From: Synergistaceae bacterium
Lineage (GTDB): Bacteria; Synergistota; Synergistia; Synergistales; Synergistaceae
Direction: 5' to 3'
Assembly: GCA_031271065.1 (NCBI GenBank)
Contig: JAISWP010000001.1
Location: 1-6,596 of the forward strand
Length of the DNA stretch: 6,596 nucleotides
Both the position numbers and the translations under genes were made by a program. This document shows, one piece after another, positions 1 through 6,221 of the stretch. A model generated the notes under the pieces. It did not search any database. It was not told the origin of the DNA and saw only the letters and a list, made by a program, of their open reading frames with translations. Every line of letters begins with the position of its first letter. Position 1 is the stretch's first letter.

Positions 1-1
1 A

Positions 2-1240
2 GCCGCTCTCGAGCAGACCAGGATGATCTTCGAACCCCAATACTCGTCGGGCGGCGGCAGATGGTCGGTGGTCATGAGCGCCGACGAGGTCCCCGGCTAC
101 GTGATGCGGGCCCAGAAGATGCGCATCGAAGCCGAATCGGCCCTGACGGATATCGCGATAGAACTTCCCCGCGCCAGGAAAATTCTCGACAGGATATTGA
201 AGGAATACCAGGATCTCGAGAGAAGCCTGACGGAACGTAGGGGGGTCGGCTCCGAGAATGCCGTGAGGGTCCGCGGAACCACCGATGGAAGCTCTTTGCT
301 GATCTTCGAAGCCTTCACCCCTCACGCGGGCTGGAACGTGGCGTACGAGATGAGGCTGGACAGCGTGTCCGGAGCCATAAACGCCGTCATGAACGCGATC
401 GCCTGGCAGAGAACAGGCATGGGCTTCGACGGCGTCTTTTCGTTCCATACCCGCGCCCCTCTGCAGTCGGTGACCGATCCCCAGGTCATGCCTTACACCG
501 TGGGCCTTCGGAGGAGCCCGTCGGCCCGGCAGCGAAGCTACCAGGAGGGGGTCATGGCCGACAGCGCCGAGGGCTGGCGGATGGCGGGGGCCTTCGAATC
601 GGCGCCCAAGGCGGTCCCCGCGCCCCAGGCGATATCGACCCTTACCGATGTGTCGGTGATCGGTTCCGGCAGGATAGACGGCGACAGCGCCCCGGTCAGG
701 ATAAAGCTGGGCGAGTTCTCGCTGGAAAGCACGCCGGAACTGATAGCCATCCCCGATCTGAGCAATGAGGCCTGGGTGGTCGCCGGCATCGACGTCATCC
801 CGGAATCTTTCCTGCCCGGCGAGGCCGAACTGTCGGTCGACGGAGCGGCCTCCGGCAAGGCGTACATACAGCAGACCGCGGCCAAAGCCCGCGTCACGTT
901 CGGAATGTCGCCCAGGATACTGTCGAAAAAAACGCCTTTCATCCCGGAGTCCGGCAGTTCCTGGACGGGAAGCGGCTCCTTCCGGGACGGTTACACCCTG
1001 GAAGTGACGAACGGGATGGATATCGAGCGGGAGGTCACGGTACTCGACAGGGCGCCGGTCTCCATAGTGGACAGCGTCTCCGTCAGCGTTGAGGTAATGG
1101 ACCCCCGGGCTGAACGCGACGACATGGGCAGGCTCACATGGAAGATAAAACTGGCCCCCGGCGAGACGAAGAAGATCGCGGTGCGGTACACGATAAAATA
1201 TCCGGGAGGCGAGACGCTCGAGTACGGCTCCGGCTACTGA
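2..1240 (+). CDS. DUF4139 / mucoidy-inhibitor MuiA-like protein, 5' end missing
   Basis: The reading frame is open to the left edge (seven codons before the first ATG at 23), so the true start and probably an N-terminal domain lie outside the window. What remains is a charged, Leu-rich predicted coiled coil (about residues 27-75 counted from the ATG at 23), followed by a beta-rich region that resembles DUF4139. The family hallmarks are an AGW..AYEMRLD segment at about 102-113, then an AWQRTG segment at 127-132 running into FHTRAP at 141-146. The C-terminus (about 370-403) has the family ending LTWKIKLAPGETKKI..RYTIKYPGG. In MuiA proteins the order is DUF4140, coiled coil, DUF4139; the DUF4140 part would be upstream. 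The signature is degenerate: the usual W-x-P-x-Y appears as WNVAY and the usual TGEDW as TGMGF. The molecular function of the family is unknown, so none is assigned. The gene is convergent with the MATE gene and ends at a strong hairpin. Confidence 0.8.
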   Translation, partial: AALEQTRMIFEPQYSSGGGRWSVVMSADEVPGYVMRAQKMRIEAESALTDIAIELPRARKILDRILKEYQDLERSLTERRGVGSENAVRVRGTTDGSSLLIFEAFTPHAGWNVAYEMRLDSVSGAINAVMNAIAWQRTGMGFDGVFSFHTRAPLQSVTDPQVMPYTVGLRRSPSARQRSYQEGVMADSAEGWRMAGAFESAPKAVPAPQAISTLTDVSVIGSGRIDGDSAPVRIKLGEFSLESTPELIAIPDLSNEAWVVAGIDVIPESFLPGEAELSVDGAASGKAYIQQTAAKARVTFGMSPRILSKKTPFIPESGSSWTGSGSFRDGYTLEVTNGMDIEREVTVLDRAPVSIVDSVSVSVEVMDPRAERDDMGRLTWKIKLAPGETKKIAVRYTIKYPGGETLEYGSGY

Positions 1241-1270
1241 CGCCGAATGTGAACCTTTAAAACGTCACCG

Positions 1271-1312
1271 GCGGAAACGGCGCGGATCGGACCGGATCCG
1301 CGCCGTTTCCGC
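1271..1312. terminator. Perfect 18-bp hairpin between convergent genes, probable bidirectional terminator
   Basis: GCGGAAACGGCGCGGATC at 1271-1288 is exactly complementary to 1295-1312, with a 6-nt GGACCG loop. It lies 30 nt after the stop of the DUF4139 gene and 55 nt beyond the stop of the opposing MATE gene, so it can serve both. There is no canonical T tract directly after the stem on the + strand. On the - strand a TTTT occurs about 8 nt beyond it. The location and stem strength support termination; the missing U run leaves some doubt. A smaller overlapping hairpin (CGCGATTT at 1310-1317 against AAATCCGCG at 1324-1332, one bulge) could compete with it. Confidence 0.7.
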
Positions 1313-1367
1313 GATTTCGGATCAAATCCGCGTCTTTCGGCACCGCGGGGCGCGGCAAAAGCGGAGG

Positions 1368-2747
1368 CTATCGGCCGGGCGGGTCTTTCAGGAATGTTTT
1401 CTTTCTGAGGCGCCTTATCGTGTATATCATGACGGCAGCCGAGACGACCGAGCCCGCCGCGTCCGAGATGGGGAAACTTCCCCAGGCGCCGTAGATTCCG
1501 TAGTGCCGGGGCAGTATCAGAAGGGGTATCCACAGAAATACGCCGAAGCGCACAAAGGCGAGGGCCAGTCCCGCCCGCCCCATGCCGAGCCCTTGCAGGA
1601 GCGACGTGCAGATGATGGAGACGGACATCACCGGTATGGCCGCGTTCGCGAATTTCATGCAGACCGCCGTGAGGCGGATCAGCTCCGCGTCATCGGAGTT
1701 GAAAAGTTTGGCCAGCGCGGGGGCGCGTAGCATTATGACTGTGAAACTTATCATATAAAAGACGGTGGTGATCATCATGCCCTTTTTCACCGTGTCCACG
1801 ACGCGCTCGGTATTGCCTGCCCCGTAGTTGTAGCCGACTATCGGGGTGCACGCCTCTCCGAGGGCCACCGCCGGCATGAACAGCAGCGAGTCGAGCCCCA
1901 TGAGTATGCCGGTCGCGCTGACGGCGATGTCGCCCCCATAGGAGCTCGAAGCGTTCGTTATCATGCCGTGGACAAAGACGAAGTTGAGCTGCACCAAAGA
2001 AGCGGGTATGCCGACGGCGAATATCCTGCCCAGGGAGGTTATATCCGGTTTTATGACGTATCCCACGCGCAGCCTCAGCCCGGCGTTCGGCAGTCTGAAA
2101 TACGCGAGCGCCCAGCACAGGGAGATGCCCTGGCTGATCACCGTGGCAATGGCCGCGCCTCTCACGCCCATGCCGAAAACCATCACAAAGACCGCGTCGA
2201 GCGCTATGTTGGCGGCGGCCCCCACGACCTGCGTCCCCATAGCGTAGGAAGGGCTTCCGCAGGCGCGTATCTGATACGAGATGGAAAAGCTCATTATGCC
2301 GAAAATTGTCCCGGTTATGATGCAGGACAGGTATTCATCGGCCATCGGGTATATAGCGGCGCTGGCTCCCGACATCAGCAGGATGCGCCCGAACATCAGA
2401 TACCCGAATACCATCAGCGCCGCGCCCAGGACGAGCGCCAGGGCGACCGAACTGCCGAAAGTCCGCTCCGCCCCGTCCTTCTTTCCCTCCCCCAGGAGGA
2501 TGGACACCCGCGAGGCCGCCCCTGTCCCTATCAGCATGGCAACGCAGTTGAAAAACAGCATACAGGGGAAAGATACGGCAATGGCCGCTATCCCCAGCGG
2601 TCCTACTATCTGTCCCACGAATATTCTGTCCGTTATGTTGTAAAGTGCGTTCGCCAGCATACCCGCCAGCGCCGGCGCGGCAAACCTCGCCATCAGGCGC
2701 GGAATGTTCTCGGCGCCCATGAAACTTCTGTCACGTGAAAAATCCAT
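1368..2747 (-). CDS. MATE family efflux transporter, MepA-like
   Basis: The 459-aa protein has the length and hydrophobic pattern of the MATE family (about 12 membrane helices, two six-helix halves). The N-terminal half has the family segment ANALYNITDRIFVGQIVG at about 32-49, including an Asp at residue 40 in the first helix, where many MATE pumps carry a cation/proton-coupling acidic residue. The middle holds the NIALDAVFVMVFGMGVRGAA segment typical of helix 5-6, and the second half has GEACTPIVGYNYGAGN, the family's helix 7-8 signature. MATE proteins sit in the inner membrane and export cationic drugs, dyes or metabolites in exchange for Na+ or H+. The substrate here cannot be read from sequence. 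The ATG at 2745-2747 is supported by AAGGAG on the - strand (2755-2760) with a 7-nt spacer. The gene is monocistronic here: convergent with the DUF4139 gene and divergent from the TRAP operon. Confidence 0.93.
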   Translation of the reverse strand: MDFSRDRSFMGAENIPRLMARFAAPALAGMLANALYNITDRIFVGQIVGPLGIAAIAVSFPCMLFFNCVAMLIGTGAASRVSILLGEGKKDGAERTFGSSVALALVLGAALMVFGYLMFGRILLMSGASAAIYPMADEYLSCIITGTIFGIMSFSISYQIRACGSPSYAMGTQVVGAAANIALDAVFVMVFGMGVRGAAIATVISQGISLCWALAYFRLPNAGLRLRVGYVIKPDITSLGRIFAVGIPASLVQLNFVFVHGMITNASSSYGGDIAVSATGILMGLDSLLFMPAVALGEACTPIVGYNYGAGNTERVVDTVKKGMMITTVFYMISFTVIMLRAPALAKLFNSDDAELIRLTAVCMKFANAAIPVMSVSIICTSLLQGLGMGRAGLALAFVRFGVFLWIPLLILPRHYGIYGAWGSFPISDAAGSVVSAAVMIYTIRRLRKKTFLKDPPGR

Positions 2748-2772
2748 AGATGCGCTCCTTTTTGCAGTTCGT

Positions 2773-2802
2773 ATCCTAACACGGAAGCTGCGATTTTGTC
2801 TC
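2773..2802 (-). promoter_or_regulatory. Possible promoter of the MATE gene
   Basis: Read on the - strand, GAGACA (2797-2802) and TAGGAT (2773-2778) are 18 nt apart and lie just upstream of the ribosome binding site at 2755-2760. Each hexamer matches four of six sigma70 consensus bases, so the call is weak and rests mainly on position. Confidence 0.3.
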
Positions 2803-2943
2803 GTCCGGAACGGCCCGCCTGATATTTTTTACGCGAAAAGGCGGTTATCCGCCCTGACTGTTCGGCTTTGCCCGAAAACTGCCCGCGGATGAAAACCGCC
2901 GGCGAGACGCTTCCGCCCGTGCACAGCCAAGGCTATCCGATCG

Positions 2944-2979
2944 TATGCTTCGGTGTTGCATATTTTACGGTATTTATGC
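2944..2979. repeat. Three alternating TATGC/GCATA half-sites over the TRAP promoter
   Basis: TATGC at 2944-2948, GCATA at 2958-2962 and TATGC at 2975-2979 form two overlapping inverted repeats (N9 and N12 spacers) sharing the middle copy. The middle copy overlaps the -35 element and the last overlaps the TG of the extended -10. This arrangement fits an operator for a dimeric regulator, but half-sites of only 5 bp can arise by chance in AT-rich DNA. No regulator is identified. Confidence 0.35.
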
Positions 2980-2985
2980 TAGAAT
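2956..2985 (+). promoter_or_regulatory. Probable promoter of the dctPQM operon, extended -10 type
   Basis: TAGAAT at 2980-2985 matches five of six -10 consensus bases and is preceded by TG at 2977-2978, giving an extended -10 (TGCTAGAAT). A poorer -35, TTGCAT at 2956-2961, sits 18 nt upstream. An extended -10 often compensates for a weak -35. Transcription would start near 2992 and give an untranslated leader of about 205 nt before the dctP GTG. Confidence 0.5.
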
Positions 2986-3028
2986 TATTTTATTGTGCGC
3001 TGTAAACGGCCACTTTGCTTTCTATTGA

Positions 3029-3052
3029 AACCGATAATGGGCCTATTCGGTT
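3029..3052. promoter_or_regulatory. Inverted repeat AACCGA-N12-TCGGTT, possible operator
   Basis: AACCGA at 3029-3034 and TCGGTT at 3047-3052 are exact inverted copies, centre to centre 18 bp apart. The pair lies about 40-60 bp downstream of the predicted transcription start, a place where repressors block elongation. An 8-bp palindrome TTAATTAA follows at 3051-3058. The regulator family cannot be told from the motif. Confidence 0.35.
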
Positions 3053-3076
3053 AATTAATAATCAAAAAACGCATTA

Positions 3077-3155
3077 CTAAAGTGAAATTAAGTTGTCGCG
3101 GTAATTATCACAGTGCCTTTAGGGGAATTTCGCGGGTCATCACATTCAGCGAAAT
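3077..3155 (+). promoter_or_regulatory. Structured leader of dctP: two consecutive potential hairpins
   Basis: Hairpin 1 pairs CTAAAG (3077-3082) with CTTTAG (3117-3122). Inside it TGAAATTA (3083-3090) pairs with TAATTATCA (3102-3110) with one bulged A, leaving an 11-nt loop and a 6-nt bulge on the right. Hairpin 2 pairs ATTTCGC (3127-3133) with GCGAAAT (3149-3155), loop 15 nt. Both are in the transcribed leader between the promoter and the dctP ribosome binding site. They could affect stability or translation, or be a cis-regulatory RNA. No known riboswitch class is recognised, and the AT-rich stems are only moderately stable. Confidence 0.35.
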
Positions 3156-3185
3156 AAACCGGCAGAGGGAAATACATAATAAATC

Positions 3186-3190
3186 GGGAG
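3186..3190 (+). promoter_or_regulatory. Ribosome binding site that decides the dctP start
   Basis: GGGAG lies 8 nt before the GTG at 3199. The in-frame GTG at 3190 overlaps this element and cannot use it. The GTG at 3082 has no purine-rich element at proper distance. Confidence 0.7.
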
Positions 3191-3198
3191 TGATCGCG

Positions 3199-4215
3199 GT
3201 GAAAAGGAAGAAATTGTTTGTGCTCGTGTTGTCTGTGTTTATGGTTTTGACGGCGTTCTGCTGGGTATTTCCCGGACGGGGATACGCGGCGGACACAGTG
3301 GTGAGGATCAAGCTGGGCACGGTGGGTCCCGAGGAAGGAACGGACATGGCGTCCGCGACGCGCAGGTTCATCGACGGGGTCGAGGCCGATTCGGGCGGAA
3401 AGATCAAGTTCGATTACTACACAAACGGTTCTTTGGGCGGCGATTTCGACATGGCGGAGATGTGCGCCCTGGGGACCATCCAGATGTGTCAGCCGGCGTT
3501 CAGCGTGATGGGCACGTACAATCCCAAGTTCGGCGTAGTGGACATGCCTTTCCTCTTTGACGGTCCCGACAATGTCATAGCGGCCCTCGCGGGAGATTTC
3601 GGCGATGAAATAAAAAAGCTCTACGACGGCACCGGCATGATGTGCCTGGGGCTCGCCTACGGCGGCGGGCGCGGCATGACTAACAGCAAACGCCCCATAA
3701 CGGAGCCTGCCGACATGAAGGGGCTCAAGATGAGGGTGATGGAGAGCCCCACATACATAGAGATGTTCAAGCTGTTCGGCTCGAACCCGACCCCGATGAG
3801 CTTCTCGGAGCTCTTCACCGCTCTCCAGAACGGCACTGTCGACGGGCAGGACAACGATCCGTCCCTCACCTTCGTCGCGCAGTTCTACGAGGTGCAGAAG
3901 TATTTCAGCGTCACGGACCACGTCTACGCCATCAACAGCATGGTCATCAGCGAGAATTTCTGGAACAGTCTCCCCGACGAACTCAAGAAGATAATCGAGG
4001 ACAACAACCAGAAATATATGATCGATTATCTGAACGAACTCGGCAAGGCTTCGGCGGACGATTACATACAGAAGCTCGCGGAGAAGGGTATGGAGATAAC
4101 CCGCCTGACGGACGAAAACAGGGCGAAATTCCGGGAGGCCGTGGCGCCGCTTTACGATTCGCTGAAAGATAAATTCGGCAGCCTCGTGGAAATAGCTCGG
4201 AAATACAACAGCTGA
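3199..4215 (+). CDS. dctP: TRAP transporter substrate-binding protein, DctP family
   Basis: Extracytoplasmic binding protein of a TRAP system, which captures a solute (usually a carboxylate) and delivers it to the DctQM permease. From the GTG at 3199 the product is 338 aa, the usual DctP length. It begins with a clear Sec signal peptide: basic VKRKK, a hydrophobic core, and a GYA-AD cleavage site after about residue 30. The mature part carries the family pattern: FIDGVEADSGGKIKFDYYTNGSLGG (charged turn and G-x-LGG), the MPFLF segment, then KGLKMRV with Arg179, corresponding to the Arg that forms the salt bridge to substrate carboxylate in this family. It continues with NPTPMSFSELFTALQNGTVDGQDND near 196-220. 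The common family form GQENP reads GQDNDP here. The frame stays open up to a GTG at 3082, but that would add 39 polar residues before the signal peptide and lacks a ribosome binding site. First gene of the dctPQM operon. The exact substrate is unknown. Confidence 0.95.
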   Translation: MKRKKLFVLVLSVFMVLTAFCWVFPGRGYAADTVVRIKLGTVGPEEGTDMASATRRFIDGVEADSGGKIKFDYYTNGSLGGDFDMAEMCALGTIQMCQPAFSVMGTYNPKFGVVDMPFLFDGPDNVIAALAGDFGDEIKKLYDGTGMMCLGLAYGGGRGMTNSKRPITEPADMKGLKMRVMESPTYIEMFKLFGSNPTPMSFSELFTALQNGTVDGQDNDPSLTFVAQFYEVQKYFSVTDHVYAINSMVISENFWNSLPDELKKIIEDNNQKYMIDYLNELGKASADDYIQKLAEKGMEITRLTDENRAKFREAVAPLYDSLKDKFGSLVEIARKYNS

Positions 4216-4228
4216 ACGGTCCTGTCAT

Positions 4229-4271
4229 GGGCGGACGCCGGACAAAGCGCGTCCGCCCCGTGAAAATTTTT
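4229..4271 (+). terminator. Intercistronic hairpin with T run between dctP and dctQ, possible attenuator
   Basis: GGGCGGACGC (4229-4238) pairs with GCGTCCGCCC (4249-4258) over a 10-nt loop, 13 nt after the dctP stop. TTTTT follows at 4267-4271, 8 nt past the stem, so the U run is further off than in a canonical terminator. Partial termination or protection of the dctP mRNA 3' end would make more binding protein than membrane subunits, which is common for binding-protein operons. No promoter was seen for dctQ. Confidence 0.55.
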
Positions 4272-4293
4272 CGTCTTGCGCGAGGTGAGTGAT

Positions 4294-4800
4294 ATGCAGG
4301 CGTTGAAAAAATTGGTACGGATATACGATAAAATCGAGGGACTGGTATTGGTCGCCAGCTTCGTGGCGACGGTGAGCCTGGTGGCCGTTCAGGTCGTCAT
4401 GCGCTACATCTTCAACAATTCCCTCTCCTGGAGCGAGGAACTGACGCGCTTCATTTTCGTCTGGCAGGTCTGGATGGGCACCAGCATAGCCTGCAAGAAC
4501 AACAATCACATCAGAGTCGAGATACTTTCGTCCGTCCTGAAGGGAAAGGCCAAAACCGTTCACGCCATCATCGGGGACGCGCTGGTGCTGGCGTTTACGA
4601 TTTTTCTGGTGTACGACGGGTTTATAGTGACGGGCAGCATGTTACGCCGCGGAATGCTGACGCCCGCCATGCAGATACCGATGTACCTCATGTTCCTCTC
4701 CCTTCCGGTAAGTTCGATCTGCGTCACCGCAAGGCTGTTTCCCCGTCTCGCGGGAGAGATTATGTCGCTGTTCGTTCCTCTGCCCGCCGAGGAGGCTTGA
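4294..4800 (+). CDS. dctQ: TRAP transporter small permease subunit, DctQ family
   Basis: The 168-aa integral membrane protein is the small permease component that pairs with DctM. Four hydrophobic segments are visible at about 15-37, 52-66, 88-108 and 128-146, the DctQ topology. The family signature runs from the end of helix 1: MRYIFNNSLSWSEELTRFIF (residues 36-55, with Arg37, Asn41, Trp46, Glu48/Glu49 and Arg52), followed by the conserved HIRVE at 72-76. The ATG at 4294 is preferred because GAGGTGA (4282-4288) lies just before it. The TTG at 4276 would add six residues and has no such element. The gene follows dctP after a hairpin, and its end carries the dctM ribosome binding site. DctQ is the less conserved subunit, and here it is a separate protein rather than fused to DctM. 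Confidence 0.93.
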   Translation: MQALKKLVRIYDKIEGLVLVASFVATVSLVAVQVVMRYIFNNSLSWSEELTRFIFVWQVWMGTSIACKNNNHIRVEILSSVLKGKAKTVHAIIGDALVLAFTIFLVYDGFIVTGSMLRRGMLTPAMQIPMYLMFLSLPVSSICVTARLFPRLAGEIMSLFVPLPAEEA

Positions 4801-4803
4801 CGC

Positions 4804-6072
4804 ATGTCGGGGATCATTCTTTTCGGTTCGTTCTTTCTGCTGCTTCTCGTGGTTCCGGTGGGCTACGCCATAGGGATGGCCACGGTCATATCAATGATGC
4901 TTCGCACCTCGATCCCTCTTGAGACGTTCACGCAGTCCTCGGTGTCGGGGGCAAACTCTTTCGCGCTCATGGCAGTCCCGTTTTTCATGCTGTGCGGCAG
5001 CCTCATGACCACCGGCGGAGTGGCGAGGCGGATAGTATCTTTCGTCAACACCCTCTGCGGCGCCGTCACCGGGGGGCTCGCCATAGTCACTACGGTGGCC
5101 TGCATGTTTTTCGGGGCAATCAGCGGGTCAGCCGTCGCTACGACATCCGCGATAGGGTCCTTCATGATTCCGGAAATGCGCAAAAAGGGTTACGACGACG
5201 GTTTCAGCGGCGCTATAGCGGCCGCGGCCGGGTCGGTGGGAGTCATCATTCCACCCAGCGTTCCCTTCGTGATATACGGAGTGGTGGTGAGCTGCTCGAT
5301 AAGCGATCTCTTCAAAGCCGGAATCATTCCGGGGATATTGATGGGGCTGGCTCTCGTGGCGGCCTGCTATATATCCAGCAAGAAACGGGGTTACTCCGGG
5401 ACGGAGCGCGCGGCGACGGCCGGCGAAGTCTGGGGCGCGTTCAAAGACGCGTTCTGGGCCCTCCTGATGCCTGTGATAATCCTGGGCGGGATATATTCCG
5501 GCGTGTTCACCGCGACGGAGGCCGCGGTGGTGGCTGTGGCCTACTGCATAGTAATCAGCGTGTTCGTCTACAGGGAGATGAGCTGGAGTCAGGTTTATGA
5601 CGCGTTTATGTCGGTGGTGGAGATCAACGGAGTCACGCTTTTTATGATGGGGTTTACCGCTATGTTCGCCTCGTTCCTGACGCTGGAGAATATTCCCGCC
5701 TCCATAGCGGAGTTCATCCTTTCGATTTCCAGCAATAAGATAGTCATTCTGCTCGTAATAAATCTTTTTCTGCTTCTCGTAGGCTGCGTCATCGACAATA
5801 TACCGGCGACCATCATCTTCGCGCCGATACTGCTGCCGGTCGTCTCCCAGCTGGGCATGTCCGCCGTTACCTTCGGGGTCATGCTCACCATGAACCTGGC
5901 CATAGGTTTCGTGACCCCTCCATACGGAATATGCCTTTTCATGGTGTCCGCGATCTCGGATATACCGATGGGCAAGATGATGAAAAACATGCTCGGCTTC
6001 ATGGCGGCCCTCCTGATAGTGCTGCTGATAACGACCTATGTCCCGTTCGTCACGACTGTTCTGCTGAAATAA
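4804..6072 (+). CDS. dctM: TRAP transporter large permease subunit, DctM family
   Basis: The 422-aa protein is the Na+-coupled transport subunit of the TRAP system in the inner membrane, with about 11-12 hydrophobic segments, typical for stand-alone DctM (about 425 aa). Family motifs in order: SFALMAVPFFMLCG at 52-65; FFGAISGSAVATTSAIG at 102-118 followed by MIPEMRKKGY; the SVGVIIPPSVPFVIYG loop at 144-159; IYSGVFTATEAAVVAV at 230-245 (many homologues have TPTEA); VGCVIDNIPATIIFAPILLP at 326-345; and AIGFVTPPYGICLFM at 366-380. The two Gly/Ser/Pro-rich re-entrant regions correspond to the ion and substrate site in this family. The ATG is 3 nt after the dctQ stop and is preceded by GAGGAGG (4789-4795) inside the dctQ end, so translation is likely coupled. 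Last gene of the operon, followed by a strong terminator. Confidence 0.96.
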   Translation: MSGIILFGSFFLLLLVVPVGYAIGMATVISMMLRTSIPLETFTQSSVSGANSFALMAVPFFMLCGSLMTTGGVARRIVSFVNTLCGAVTGGLAIVTTVACMFFGAISGSAVATTSAIGSFMIPEMRKKGYDDGFSGAIAAAAGSVGVIIPPSVPFVIYGVVVSCSISDLFKAGIIPGILMGLALVAACYISSKKRGYSGTERAATAGEVWGAFKDAFWALLMPVIILGGIYSGVFTATEAAVVAVAYCIVISVFVYREMSWSQVYDAFMSVVEINGVTLFMMGFTAMFASFLTLENIPASIAEFILSISSNKIVILLVINLFLLLVGCVIDNIPATIIFAPILLPVVSQLGMSAVTFGVMLTMNLAIGFVTPPYGICLFMVSAISDIPMGKMMKNMLGFMAALLIVLLITTYVPFVTTVLLK

Positions 6073-6084
6073 AAATCACAGGTC

Positions 6085-6126
6085 ACGGACCGCCTGCCGG
6101 ACACTCGGCCGGCGGTCCGTTTATTT
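6085..6126 (+). terminator. Rho-independent terminator of the dctPQM operon
   Basis: ACGGACCGCC (6085-6094) pairs perfectly with GGCGGTCCGT (6111-6120). After one mismatch the stem continues with GCCG (6096-6099) on CGGC (6106-6109), leaving a 6-nt loop. TTTATTTAT follows directly. It starts 13 nt after the dctM stop. Confidence 0.88.
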
Positions 6127-6190
6127 ATCGCTGATATTTCCGCAATGATCGAAGCACGATTCCGGCATTTGTCTGCGGCCGGACGGAGGG

Positions 6191-6219
6191 TTGAAATTTT
6201 GTTTGAAATGTTCTATCAT
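6191..6219 (+). promoter_or_regulatory. Promoter of the Ord-like dehydrogenase gene
   Basis: TTGAAA (6191-6196) and TATCAT (6214-6219) each match five of six sigma70 consensus bases and are separated by the optimal 17 nt. Transcription would start near 6226, about 33 nt before the ATG at 6259. A second TTGAAAT copy (6203-6209) lies 12 bp downstream of the first, inside the spacer. The promoter follows the operon terminator, so this gene is a separate transcription unit. Confidence 0.72.
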
Positions 6220-6221
6220 TT

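Larger units (their letters stand above)
2748..3198. other. Divergent intergenic region with regulatory content, no gene seen
   Basis: This 451-base stretch separates the divergent MATE and TRAP genes. The left part (to about 2930) is GC-rich and holds the MATE ribosome binding site, a weak MATE promoter and small hairpins such as GGCGG/CCGCC at 2840-2853. From about 2950 the sequence turns clearly AT-rich, as expected for a promoter. That part contains the TRAP promoter, repeated TATGC/GCATA sites, an AACCGA/TCGGTT inverted repeat and two leader hairpins, listed separately. No convincing small ORF with a ribosome binding site was found on either strand. The open frame from a GTG at 3082 is an upstream extension of dctP, not a separate gene. 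Confidence 0.75.

Noticed and set aside
1968..2738. Long + strand open frame (256 codons) opposite the MATE gene
   Set aside because: The translation is a polar, Arg/His/Gln-rich string without domains, while the - strand gives an intact membrane transporter with family motifs and a ribosome binding site.
2831..2853. GGCGG-ATAA-CCGCC hairpin followed by TTTT on the - strand, as a terminator or attenuator of the MATE gene
   Set aside because: Only 5 bp of stem, upstream of the likely MATE promoter, with no - strand gene before it that needs termination.
2704..2892. 62-codon + strand frame extending from the MATE gene start into the intergenic region
   Set aside because: It starts inside the MATE coding sequence on the opposite strand, has no ribosome binding site and shows no domain.
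3021..3058. TTGAAA at 3025-3030 as the -35 of a second dctP promoter
   Set aside because: No acceptable -10 hexamer occurs 16-18 nt downstream; the next AT-rich stretch, TTAATT, is too far.
3088..3921. Long - strand open frame (277 codons) opposite dctP
   Set aside because: It is antisense to a clearly conserved gene with a signal peptide and family motifs. Its product is rich in His, Arg and Glu without any recognisable domain, as expected from a GC-rich shadow frame.
4992..5600. 202-codon + strand open frame inside dctM in another frame
   Set aside because: Extremely Arg- and Gly-rich shadow translation fully inside a conserved permease gene; no independent ribosome binding site.
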